Shown: positions 25,205-32,949 of the stretch, piece after piece
How positions within the stretch are numbered: position 1 is the stretch's first letter
Layout of the letters: the number at the start of each line of letters is the position of its first letter
Source: CG1-02-35-72 sp036170135
Lineage (GTDB): Bacteria; Bacteroidota; Bacteroidia; Flavobacteriales; Flavobacteriaceae
DNA length: 41,417 nucleotides
Reading direction: 5' to 3'
Assembly (NCBI GenBank): GCA_036170135.1
Contig: JAVHOP010000068.1
Coordinates: forward strand, 1 to 41,417
The notes under the pieces: model-generated
The model's input: only the letters and a program-made list of their open reading frames with translations
Databases searched by the model: none
What the model was told of the DNA's origin: nothing
Translations under genes and position numbers: made by a program

Positions 25205-26698
25205 TTATTCTTCTAAAATTGCTTCTTTTGTCAATGGTTGTTCAGTTTCACGCCAAATATAACCTCTTAAAAGTCGTACATTTTCTGGCAACTGACTAAG
25301 CGGATAGGTAGCCCCATCGGGCGAAGTTATAAATTTTACGGTTTGTATTTCGCCATCTCTCAATTTAAACTGTATGTAACTACATGTAGATTTATTAATT
25401 CCGATAAGTTTATTTAAATCGTCACGAACATAGTAAAGTACCTCGCTATTTCCAATTACATCAACAACTTGTAAATCGTTGTCTATAAATTTACCCAATA
25501 TATCACGTCCTTTAATTTGGTTAAAGCCGGCGGAATCTTTTTGCACAATAAAAGCATTGTTTAACACCTTTAAACTATCTAATTTATCAGTTACTAAATC
25601 CTTTGTAAAGTGGATGATATCACCGGTAATCTGACTTTTGTTTGCCCACAGCACAGGATTTTTAAACATTGTTGTCAATCCGGTAGCATTATCAGAAAAA
25701 ATGGAATCGCATTTTCCTTGCAAATTGGGTTTAAAAAATTTTACGGTATGAAATGCTCTTAAAACACGTTTTTTTTCGACGCCCGACATGATGAGGGTAT
25801 CGGCATGAATATACAACGAATCTTTATCAGAAATAATAATTGCCAAGGCTTTATCAATAACAATTGAAGAGTCTTTTGCTTTATAATTCTCGGCATAACC
25901 GCCTTTTGTAATTACTTTATTGATGCTATCGGTAATAACAACATGACCACTTGCCGAGGAGAAACCCTTATTTTTATTATAGTAAATACTATCACCTTCA
26001 ACTGTTTGCGTTTTACTTTTAAATTTTGCATTTTTAACAAAGTGGGCAATATCAGTTTGGGTATTATAAAAACCGCGCTCACTATAAATGGTGCTTTCTT
26101 TACTCTTTATAGTTGACGGTCCGAACAAAAAAGCAATTTTTGTATTGGTGTAATAATCTAAATGCTCAGAAGTTAAGATGTATTTTGGGTTTGTAAGTTT
26201 TACATGATTTTGGGCTGTAAATTTCTTATTTTCAAGATAGTAGTTTCCAATTTTACTCTTTAAGGTATTTGAACCGTCAATGATGGTGCCATTATTATTA
26301 TAAAAAATTATTTGTGTTATTCTGTCAAAATTTAGAGTATCGGTAGTAATTTCGATAGTTTTATCTTTTAATTTTACATTTCCCCAAGAAAATGCAAATT
26401 TTAAATCACCGTTATATTTTGAGAAATTACTGTATTGCACAATAGTATCACCTTGATTAATAACTACGTTACCAATGGCATGGATGATGTTTTCTTTTTT
26501 ATATTGAATTGCTTTTGAACAAGTTAATGAGATGCCTTGATGTAGTACTTGCACATTTCCAGAAAAAATAGTTGCATCGGGATATTTTACATCATCAACA
26601 TACGTATTGTCGGCATGGATAATTTTAATGCGAGTAGCTTGTGACCAAACACCGCATGTTACCATACAACAAAATAAAGTAAAAAGTGTTTTTAGCAT
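25205..26698 (-). CDS. OstA-like protein, exported (LptA/OstA family)
   Basis: A 497-residue protein with a signal peptide (MLKTLFTLFCCMVTCGVWSQ) and repeated OstA/LptA-type beta strands. The organisation is the Bacteroidota OstA-like one: repeating blocks such as FSGNVQVLHQGISLTCSKAIQY, AIGNVVINQGDTIVQYSN, VEGDSIYYNKNKGFSSASGHV and QTVEGDSIYYN suggest a beta-jellyroll stack as in proteins that carry lipopolysaccharide across the periplasm. Transport of LPS or related glycolipid is inferred from the fold. I chose the ATG at 26696-26698; an upstream TTG at 26717-26719 would add seven residues ahead of the signal peptide and is less likely. It lies between purA (48 bases) and the aminotransferase gene (12 bases) in an apparent operon. 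Confidence 0.85.
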   Translation of the reverse strand: MLKTLFTLFCCMVTCGVWSQATRIKIIHADNTYVDDVKYPDATIFSGNVQVLHQGISLTCSKAIQYKKENIIHAIGNVVINQGDTIVQYSNFSKYNGDLKFAFSWGNVKLKDKTIEITTDTLNFDRITQIIFYNNNGTIIDGSNTLKSKIGNYYLENKKFTAQNHVKLTNPKYILTSEHLDYYTNTKIAFLFGPSTIKSKESTIYSERGFYNTQTDIAHFVKNAKFKSKTQTVEGDSIYYNKNKGFSSASGHVVITDSINKVITKGGYAENYKAKDSSIVIDKALAIIISDKDSLYIHADTLIMSGVEKKRVLRAFHTVKFFKPNLQGKCDSIFSDNATGLTTMFKNPVLWANKSQITGDIIHFTKDLVTDKLDSLKVLNNAFIVQKDSAGFNQIKGRDILGKFIDNDLQVVDVIGNSEVLYYVRDDLNKLIGINKSTCSYIQFKLRDGEIQTVKFITSPDGATYPLSQLPENVRLLRGYIWRETEQPLTKEAILEE

Positions 26699-26746
26699 AA
26701 TTGTTTGTTGATAAAGCAATTAAAAAAACTAAATAAGAAATAGCAA

Positions 26747-28018
26747 TTATCTAACAATAGTTTGCAAACGATCTGGTCCAACTGAAACAATAGTGATTTT
26801 TATGCCCACAAATTCTTCAATAAATTTGATGTAATTTATCAGATTTTCAGGCAATTGTTCTGCTGAAGTCATTTTGGTTAAATCGGCTTCCCAACCTTTG
26901 AATTCGGTATAAACGGGTGTAACATTCTCATTATTTATAGAATAGGGAAGGTAATCTATGGTTTTTCCTTTATAAACATAAGCGGTACAAGCTTTAATAG
27001 TTTTAAAACCCGATAACACATCGGCTTTCATCATCATCAATTGTGTTGCGCCATTTATTTGAACGGCATATTTTAGAGCTACTAAATCTAGCCAACCACA
27101 ACGTCTTGGGCGACCAGTAGTTGCGCCGAATTCACAACCAACACGTCCCATAGTTTTGCCATCTTCATCAAATAATTCAGTTGGAAAAGGACCAGAACCA
27201 ACGCGGGTTGTGTAAGCTTTAATAACGCCAAAAACTTCACCAATATCGTGTGGAGAAATTCCCAACCCTGTACAAGCACCGGCAGCAGTTGTATTAGAAG
27301 AAGTTACATAAGGATAAGTTCCAAAATCAATATCTAGCATAGAACCTTGAGCACCTTCGGCTAAAATAGTATGATTATTTTTTAGTGCTTTATATAGATA
27401 ATCTTCACTGTCAATAAATTTTAATGTTTTAAGAGTGGCAAGTGCATCAAAATATTCAGCCTTTAATTCATCTAAATTATAATCTAAATCAACATTAAAA
27501 TAGGCTAACATGCTCAGGTGTTTTTGAGTAAGATTATCAAAAATTTCTTCCCAATTATCTAATTCTAAATCACCAATTCGCATACCGTTTCTTCCGGTTT
27601 TATCCATATAAGTGGGGCCAATTCCTTTTAAAGTAGAACCAATTTTAAGTTTGCCTTTGGTGGCTTCGGAAGCAGCATCAAGCAAACGGTGTGTAGGTAA
27701 TATTAAATGTGCTTTGCGCGATATTAATAGCGATTCTTTATAACTTATATGATGTTGAGCAAGGTTTTGAAGCTCTTTTTTTAAGATAACTGGATCTATA
27801 ACAACGCCATTACCGACGATATTTTTTGAGCCTTTATGAAAAATGCCTGATGGAATGGTGTGCAAAACGTGTTTTTGATTTTCAAAAATCAAGGTATGAC
27901 CAGCATTTGGACCACCTTGAAAACGTGCAACGGTACTGTAATTTTTTGTTAAGACATCGACAATTTTACCTTTTCCTTCATCGCCCCATTGAAGGCCAAG
28001 CAATAAATCTACTTTCAT
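26747..28018 (-). CDS. purA: Adenylosuccinate synthetase
   Basis: PurA couples IMP and aspartate with GTP hydrolysis to give adenylosuccinate, the first step from IMP to AMP. The 423 residues are of normal length. The P-loop-like motif GLQWGDEGKGKIVD (8-21) carries the catalytic Asp13, and the catalytic histidine is His42 in GGPNAGHTL. Further signatures are KGIGPTYMDKTGRNGMRIGDL, EGAQGSMLDIDFGTYPYVTSS, and TTGRPRRCGWLDLVAL. It starts 3 bases after the Fur-family gene, so both are almost certainly on one transcript, an arrangement that recurs in flavobacteria. No purine-type regulatory site is visible. Confidence 0.96.
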   Translation of the reverse strand: MKVDLLLGLQWGDEGKGKIVDVLTKNYSTVARFQGGPNAGHTLIFENQKHVLHTIPSGIFHKGSKNIVGNGVVIDPVILKKELQNLAQHHISYKESLLISRKAHLILPTHRLLDAASEATKGKLKIGSTLKGIGPTYMDKTGRNGMRIGDLELDNWEEIFDNLTQKHLSMLAYFNVDLDYNLDELKAEYFDALATLKTLKFIDSEDYLYKALKNNHTILAEGAQGSMLDIDFGTYPYVTSSNTTAAGACTGLGISPHDIGEVFGVIKAYTTRVGSGPFPTELFDEDGKTMGRVGCEFGATTGRPRRCGWLDLVALKYAVQINGATQLMMMKADVLSGFKTIKACTAYVYKGKTIDYLPYSINNENVTPVYTEFKGWEADLTKMTSAEQLPENLINYIKFIEEFVGIKITIVSVGPDRLQTIVR

Positions 28019-28021
28019 TTT

Positions 28022-28474
28022 TTAAATTTTATCAGGTTGTTTTTTATTAGTTGCATAAAAGTATAGTGCGTGTTTAAAGATTTCGACACCAAAAACTTCT
28101 TCAATACTTTTTTTAATTGTTTGTATTCGTGGATCACAAAACTCAATAACTTTGCCAGTATCTGTTAAAATTAAGTGGTCGTGTTGTTTATCAAAATAAC
28201 ATTTTTCATAATGTGCTTGATTTTGCCCAAATTGATGACGGCGTACCAAACCACAGTCTAGTAATAAATCAATGGTATTATAAAGTGTGGCTCTACTAAT
28301 GCGATATTTTTTATTAAGCATTAACAGATATAAAGTTTCGACATCAAAATGGTCTTTATGGTTATAAATTTCGTGAAGTACAGCATAGCGTTCGGGAGTT
28401 TTGCGATGTTTATTCGCCGTTAAGTAGGTAGTAAAGACCTTGTCAACAATTTCTTTATTCTCGCTAGTTGTCAT
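28022..28474 (-). CDS. Fur family transcriptional regulator without the structural zinc cysteines
   Basis: A 150-residue metalloregulator-like protein with the winged-helix DNA-binding domain (about 10-90: RKTPERYAVLHEIYNHKDHFDVETLYLLM and ISRATLYNTIDLLLDCGLVRR) and a shorter dimerisation domain containing HYEKCYFDKQHDHLILTDTGKVIEF. In Fur and PerR that last segment normally carries CxxC (as in HDHLICxxCG); here it reads HDHLILTDTG, and no C-terminal CxxC is present, so the usual structural zinc site is missing. The sensed signal (iron, peroxide, zinc or other) cannot be named. It leads the operon with purA. Palindromes and a direct repeat around its promoter suggest autoregulation. Confidence 0.88.
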   Translation of the reverse strand: MTTSENKEIVDKVFTTYLTANKHRKTPERYAVLHEIYNHKDHFDVETLYLLMLNKKYRISRATLYNTIDLLLDCGLVRRHQFGQNQAHYEKCYFDKQHDHLILTDTGKVIEFCDPRIQTIKKSIEEVFGVEIFKHALYFYATNKKQPDKI

Positions 28475-28496
28475 ATCCGCTAAGTAAATTTGTTTA

Positions 28497-28504
28497 CAAA
28501 AATA
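28497..28504 (-). promoter_or_regulatory. -7 element of the fur-purA operon
   Basis: The minus strand reads TATTTTTG, a full match to TAnnTTTG, 23 bases before the ATG at 28474. A perfect 10-base palindrome (28513-28522) lies between it and the -33 region, and an inverted repeat GTAAA-N4-TTTAC (28484-28497) covers the predicted start of transcription. Confidence 0.55.
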
Positions 28505-28565
28505 CGGTATAAATTATATAATAAATTAATGACAATTCAAATTAATGAACAACTTGTAAACAACC

Positions 28566-30785
28566 TCAATTTAAAATCCTGCTCACCTTTTCGATGCCTT
28601 CAATTTTTTTAATCATCTCAATAAGCTTATTTAACTGTTCGATATTTTTGATTTTGATGGCAATTTTTCCTTCAAATCGTCCTAAATTACCTGTGATATT
28701 TAAACTCTGAATATCAATACTCATATTGTCAGAAATAACTTTTGTAACCTTATTTGCAAGTCCTTTATTATCAACGCCTGTTATTAAAATAGTACTTTTA
28801 AATTCCTGTTGAGAAGAATCAATCCAAATGGCTTGAATAATTCTATAAGCGTAACGGGCTTGCAGACTTATGGCATTGGGACAATCTTTTTTATGGACTT
28901 TAATGCCTTCATTTATGGTGACAAATCCGAAAACTTTATCGCCAGGAATGGGATTACAGCACTTTGAAAGCGAGTAATTTAAACGCTCGCCATCATCGCC
29001 AAAAACAAGTAAATCAAATTTTGATGATATTTCATCTTGGTTTTGAGATGGTTCAATTTTTATATTTTTACGGTGTATTTTATTTTTAAAAAAGTTATAA
29101 AACGAATTGTGATGCTGGCTGGCGAAGCCTTTTAGCTGTTTATTTTCAATAGCGCCATTGCCAATACGATAAAATAAATCTAAACTAGTTTTAAGTTTAA
29201 AATACACAACCAATTCGTTTATTATAGATTCTGATAAAGTTATTTTTAAATGGCGAAGTTTGCGAGTCAGTATTTCTTTACCTTCATCACCGATAATTTT
29301 TTGCTCCTGTTTTAAGGCATTTTTAATTTTTGATTTTGCTCTCGCTGTAATTACAAAATCTAACCAACTCAATTTAGGTGTTTGGTTGATTGAAGTAATA
29401 ATTTCTACTTGGTCGCCACTATTTAAAACGCGACTTATTGGCACTAATTTTCCGTTAACCTTTACACCTCTACATTTCATGCCAATTTCTGTGTGAATAG
29501 AAAAGGCAAAGTCGAGGGCTGTTGCTCCTTTAGGAAGCGATTTTATTTGACCTTTTGGGGTAAAAATATAGATTTCTTTTGCGTAAAGATTCAGTTTAAA
29601 TTGTTCTACAAAATCAACGGCATTTAAATCGGGACTTTCAAGGGTTTCTTTGAGTTTGTTAAGCCAAGTTTCTAAACCACTTTCATTTTCGTTCTTGTGT
29701 TTGTATTTATAATGTGCTGCATAACCTTTTTCGGCAATTTCATCCATACGGTCTGAGCGAATTTGTACTTCTACCCATTTTCCGTCAGCACCCATAACGG
29801 TAATATGAAGTGATTCATAACCATTTGATTTTGGTTGTGATATCCAATCGCGCAACCTACTTGGGTTTGGACTAAAATTATCGGTAATGATAGAATAGAT
29901 TTTCCAAGCATCAAATTTTTCATTTTTTTGAGTGCTTTTATAGATGATTCTGATAGCAAATTTGTCATAAACTTCATCAAAACTCACATCTTGATTTAGC
30001 ATTTTACGACGTATAGAATAAATAGATTTGGTTCTACTTAAAATTCGGTACTTAAAACCGTTATCATCTAAAACAGATTTTACTTTTTCGGTAAAATTTA
30101 AAATATAAGCATTTTGGACTTCTTTACTGTCTTCAATTTTGGTAACTATATCGTTGTAAACTTCTGGTTCGGTATATTTTAGACCTAAATCTTCTAACTC
30201 TGTTTTGATATTATACAAACCTAAACGATGTGCCAAAGGAGCGTAAATATAAAGTGTTTCTGAAGCAATTTTTTCTTGTTTATCTGCCGGCATAAATTCC
30301 ATTGTTTGCATATTGTGCAAGCGGTCGGCAATTTTTATAAGGATAACCCTAACATCATCATTTAGAGTCAATAACATTTTTCTAAAATTTTCTGACTGAA
30401 CAGAATCATTTTGATCTTTCTGTAAATGAGCAATTTTTGTGAGCCCATCAACAATTCTAGTAATGGTTTCGCCAAAAAGTGTTTCAATATCCGAAAGTTT
30501 ATAAGCGGTATCTTCTACAACATCGTGTAATAATGCAGCAGCAATAGAAGTGGCTCCCAAACCAATATCATTAGCTACAATTTTTGCTACGGCTATGGGA
30601 TGAAAAATATAAGGTTCACCGCTTTTTCTACGCTGGTCTTTATGTGCATCGGCAGCTAAATCAAATGCTTTACGTATCAACTTTTTATCTTCGGTAGATA
30701 AAGTTTGATATGAATTTTTAAGCATATTTTTATACGCCAAAGCAATAGCTGCTTTTTCTTCTTCTATGGTAGCTGAGTATGACAT
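28566..30785 (-). CDS. Bifunctional (p)ppGpp synthetase/hydrolase RelA/SpoT
   Basis: The single long RSH enzyme of the stringent response, 739 residues. Domains in order: HD hydrolase (about 40-190, with His62, HDVVEDT at 87-93 and ADRLHNMQTMEF), synthetase (about 230-360, with RTKSIYSIRRKM, VYDKFAIRIIY and KSNGYESLHITVMG), TGS (about 400-460, IYIFTPKGQIKSLPKGATALDFA), a helical/zinc-finger-like region with KCCNPIPGDKVFGFVT, and a C-terminal ACT domain (about 665-739). Intact HD residues indicate that it can both make and degrade (p)ppGpp. It lies 38 bases after the M48 protease gene on the same strand, and before fur, which has its own promoter. Confidence 0.95.
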   Translation of the reverse strand: MSYSATIEEEKAAIALAYKNMLKNSYQTLSTEDKKLIRKAFDLAADAHKDQRRKSGEPYIFHPIAVAKIVANDIGLGATSIAAALLHDVVEDTAYKLSDIETLFGETITRIVDGLTKIAHLQKDQNDSVQSENFRKMLLTLNDDVRVILIKIADRLHNMQTMEFMPADKQEKIASETLYIYAPLAHRLGLYNIKTELEDLGLKYTEPEVYNDIVTKIEDSKEVQNAYILNFTEKVKSVLDDNGFKYRILSRTKSIYSIRRKMLNQDVSFDEVYDKFAIRIIYKSTQKNEKFDAWKIYSIITDNFSPNPSRLRDWISQPKSNGYESLHITVMGADGKWVEVQIRSDRMDEIAEKGYAAHYKYKHKNENESGLETWLNKLKETLESPDLNAVDFVEQFKLNLYAKEIYIFTPKGQIKSLPKGATALDFAFSIHTEIGMKCRGVKVNGKLVPISRVLNSGDQVEIITSINQTPKLSWLDFVITARAKSKIKNALKQEQKIIGDEGKEILTRKLRHLKITLSESIINELVVYFKLKTSLDLFYRIGNGAIENKQLKGFASQHHNSFYNFFKNKIHRKNIKIEPSQNQDEISSKFDLLVFGDDGERLNYSLSKCCNPIPGDKVFGFVTINEGIKVHKKDCPNAISLQARYAYRIIQAIWIDSSQQEFKSTILITGVDNKGLANKVTKVISDNMSIDIQSLNITGNLGRFEGKIAIKIKNIEQLNKLIEMIKKIEGIEKVSRILN

Positions 30786-30823
30786 AGCCTAAAAGTAGTA
30801 TAAAGAAAAATATTACACAAATA

Positions 30824-32065
30824 TTAAAGCGCCTTTTGTTTTAAATTTAAGATGCGCTGTAAAATAGTAGGATGAGAGTAATGTATAAAAACATAAAATG
30901 GATGTGGTGTCAAATTGCTATAACTCGTTTTTGATAATTTTTTTAAGGCATTAATTAGCAAATCGGTATAACCATATTGTTTAGCAAAATTATCTGCTTG
31001 ATATTCAAATTTTCTAGATAAGATATTCATTAACAATCCGGTTGCAACCGATATTGGCGTGTAAAGAATCATAAAAACAATAACGCCAATATGAAAACTA
31101 GGTTGTTGTAAGTGAAGTGATTGTGCTATAAGTGGATTGTTAATTAATAGGGATAAAATGTAAAGTACTAATCCGGTTTGTAAAATGCCAATAATTAGCT
31201 GATAAAGAATGTGTTTCCTTTTATAATGGCCCACTTCGTGTGCTAGAACTGCCGTAATTTCATCTTCAGATAAATCGTTTAACAAGGTATCGTAAAGAAC
31301 TACTTTTTTTGTTTTGCCGAATCCTGAAAAAAAAGCATTGGCTTTGGATGATCGTTTTGAGCCATCAATCATAAAAATTTTATCAATTTTAAAATCGACT
31401 TTTAAAGCAAAATTATGGAGTTTATTTTTTAAAGAACCTTCTTCAATTGGCGTGAGTTTGTTAAATAATGGAACGATTAAAATGGTGTAAAACAAATTCA
31501 TCAAAAGGCTAAAAACTCCAATAAAAATCCAGGTATAAATCCAAAAAGTCTTTGGATATTGCTTAAAAAACCAAAGAATAATGATTAAAATAGGTCCTCC
31601 AATAATGATTGCTAGAAGCAGATTTTTTATAAGGTCTTTAACAAATAATGATTTAGTCATTTTGTTAAATCCAAAACGCGCTTCTATTACAAAGCTTTGA
31701 TAAAAACTAAACGGTATTGAAATAATAGAGCTTGCCAAAAATATGAATCCAAAATATAGAAAACTTACAACCAGGTTATTATCTGTAATTTGACACACAA
31801 AATCATTTAGAAGTTTAAATCCATTAAGGCTGATAAAAACGATTAAAAGTGTAAATGAAAAGGCTGATTGAAACAAACCAAATTTGTAATTTTCTATTTT
31901 ATAATTTTGAGATTTTTGGTAATCTTGAAGATCATAAATGCCTTCTAATTCTTGAGGAATAGCGTCATTAAAATGACGAAAATTTAAGAAATTAAGGGCT
32001 AATTCGAATATAAAATTTGCTGCAATAATAACAATAATACTGATAAATAAAAGATGAGGTGTCAT
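30824..32065 (-). CDS. M48 family metallopeptidase, CAAX prenyl protease 1 (Ste24)-like
   Basis: An integral-membrane zinc protease of 413 residues. The HExxH motif is AHEVGHYKRKH (His276, Glu277, His280), and the third ligand is the glutamate in RKFEYQADNFAKQYG. Hydrophobic segments typical of Ste24 are spread through the protein, among them LLFISIIVIIAANFIFELAL at the N-terminus. An N-terminal signature PFSFYQSFVIEARFGFNKMT matches the Ste24 family. I use the ATG at 32063-32065; an upstream in-frame TTG at 32104 would force a 32-base overlap with the preceding methyltransferase gene. Membrane-protein quality control is the usual bacterial role; no prenylated substrate is implied. Confidence 0.9.
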   Translation of the reverse strand: MTPHLLFISIIVIIAANFIFELALNFLNFRHFNDAIPQELEGIYDLQDYQKSQNYKIENYKFGLFQSAFSFTLLIVFISLNGFKLLNDFVCQITDNNLVVSFLYFGFIFLASSIISIPFSFYQSFVIEARFGFNKMTKSLFVKDLIKNLLLAIIIGGPILIIILWFFKQYPKTFWIYTWIFIGVFSLLMNLFYTILIVPLFNKLTPIEEGSLKNKLHNFALKVDFKIDKIFMIDGSKRSSKANAFFSGFGKTKKVVLYDTLLNDLSEDEITAVLAHEVGHYKRKHILYQLIIGILQTGLVLYILSLLINNPLIAQSLHLQQPSFHIGVIVFMILYTPISVATGLLMNILSRKFEYQADNFAKQYGYTDLLINALKKLSKTSYSNLTPHPFYVFIHYSHPTILQRILNLKQKAL

Positions 32066-32072
32066 TGTTTTT

Positions 32073-32885
32073 TTATTTAAAATCCCGTTGGCGTTTGGCT
32101 TCAAAAATTAAAATCGCCGCCGAAACAGAGACATTCATAGAGTCAATTTTACCTTGCATTGGGATAATAATATTCTGGGTTGATTGCGCTAGCCAGTCAG
32201 CTGTTAAGCCTGTTGCTTCTGTGCCAACAATCAATGCCGTAGATTTTGTAAAATCCTGAAGATGATATGGCTTTGAACGATTGCCTAAAGCAGCACTAAA
32301 AATAGCAAAACCATTTGTTTTTAAATATTCAATAACTTCTTTAGTGGAGCCTATACCAATTTGATTGGTAAAAACACAGCCAACACTGGAACGTATACAA
32401 TTGGGATTATATAAATCGGCTTTCGGATTGGCCAAAATTACAGCATCTAGATTTGCGGCATCGGCAGTGCGCAAAAGCGCGCCGATATTTCCGGGTTTTT
32501 CTATAGACTCTGCTACCAAAATCAGTGGAAATTCCGATCTAAATTTTAAGTGTTCGAGTGAGTGATTTTTTGTCTTTGCAATGCCAATAATGCCTTCGGT
32601 TGTATCGCGATGCGCTAATTTTTGATAAACGTCATTGTTAATACTTATTAAATTTACTGTGGAAACTCGGTTTTCAATTAACAGACTTTCAATCTGACTC
32701 TGACTGATTAAATCAGGGTTAAATAAAATAGTATCTAGTATGTAATTTCCTTTTAAAGCTAAATTTAATTCGCGTAAGCCTTCAATTAAAAATAGTCCCA
32801 ATTTTTTGCGTTCACTCGACTTTTCTTTTAGTTGAATAAGCGCTTTGATATAAGGGTTTTGAGTACTCGAAATATTCTTAATCAT
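32073..32885 (-). CDS. SpoU/TrmH-type RNA 2'-O-methyltransferase
   Basis: A 270-residue SPOUT methyltransferase. The N-terminal 100 residues are the substrate-binding domain (ISSTQNPYIKALIQLKEKSSERKK, FLIEGLRELNLAL). The C-terminal trefoil-knot domain carries the three SpoU motifs: VAESIEKPGNIGALLRTADA (motif 1), ALIVGTEATGLTADW (motif 2) and IIPMQGKIDSMNVSVSAAILIFEA (motif 3). This is the RlmB/TsnR-like branch; the target, probably 23S rRNA, cannot be fixed from sequence. The ATG lies 4 bases after a perfect -7 element, so its mRNA may be leaderless. The M48 protease gene starts 7 bases after its stop. Confidence 0.9.
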   Translation of the reverse strand: MIKNISSTQNPYIKALIQLKEKSSERKKLGLFLIEGLRELNLALKGNYILDTILFNPDLISQSQIESLLIENRVSTVNLISINNDVYQKLAHRDTTEGIIGIAKTKNHSLEHLKFRSEFPLILVAESIEKPGNIGALLRTADAANLDAVILANPKADLYNPNCIRSSVGCVFTNQIGIGSTKEVIEYLKTNGFAIFSAALGNRSKPYHLQDFTKSTALIVGTEATGLTADWLAQSTQNIIIPMQGKIDSMNVSVSAAILIFEAKRQRDFK

Positions 32886-32889
32886 AAAG

Positions 32890-32917
32890 CAAAAGTAATA
32901 AAAAAAGCCGCGCTTAA
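32890..32917 (-). promoter_or_regulatory. Promoter of the SpoU gene overlapping a terminator
   Basis: The minus strand has TACTTTTG (32890-32897), a full match to TAnnTTTG, 17 bases downstream of a TTA (32915-32917) that lies in the loop of the terminator hairpin. The -7 element ends 4 bases before the SpoU ATG. Confidence 0.5.
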
Positions 32918-32929
32918 TTGCGCGGCTTT
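32900..32929 (-). terminator. Strong intrinsic terminator of the amidohydrolase operon
   Basis: A 9-bp perfect stem, AAGCCGCGC against GCGCGGCTT, with a 6-base loop (arms 32905-32913 and 32920-32928), followed on the minus strand by a run of T (32900-32906). It lies just after the stop of the second amidohydrolase gene at 32950. It is the strongest hairpin in the window. Confidence 0.85.
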
Positions 32930-32949
32930 CTTACGGATTTTTTAGTGAA

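Noticed and set aside
26699..26719. Longer N-terminus for the OstA-like protein from a TTG at 26719
   Set aside because: The ATG at 26698 begins a standard signal peptide; the extra seven residues add nothing recognisable.
32066..32104. Longer N-terminus for the M48 protease from a TTG at 32104
   Set aside because: It would overlap the SpoU gene by 32 bases and place 13 hydrophilic residues before the first membrane helix; the ATG at 32065 gives a clean 7-base spacing.
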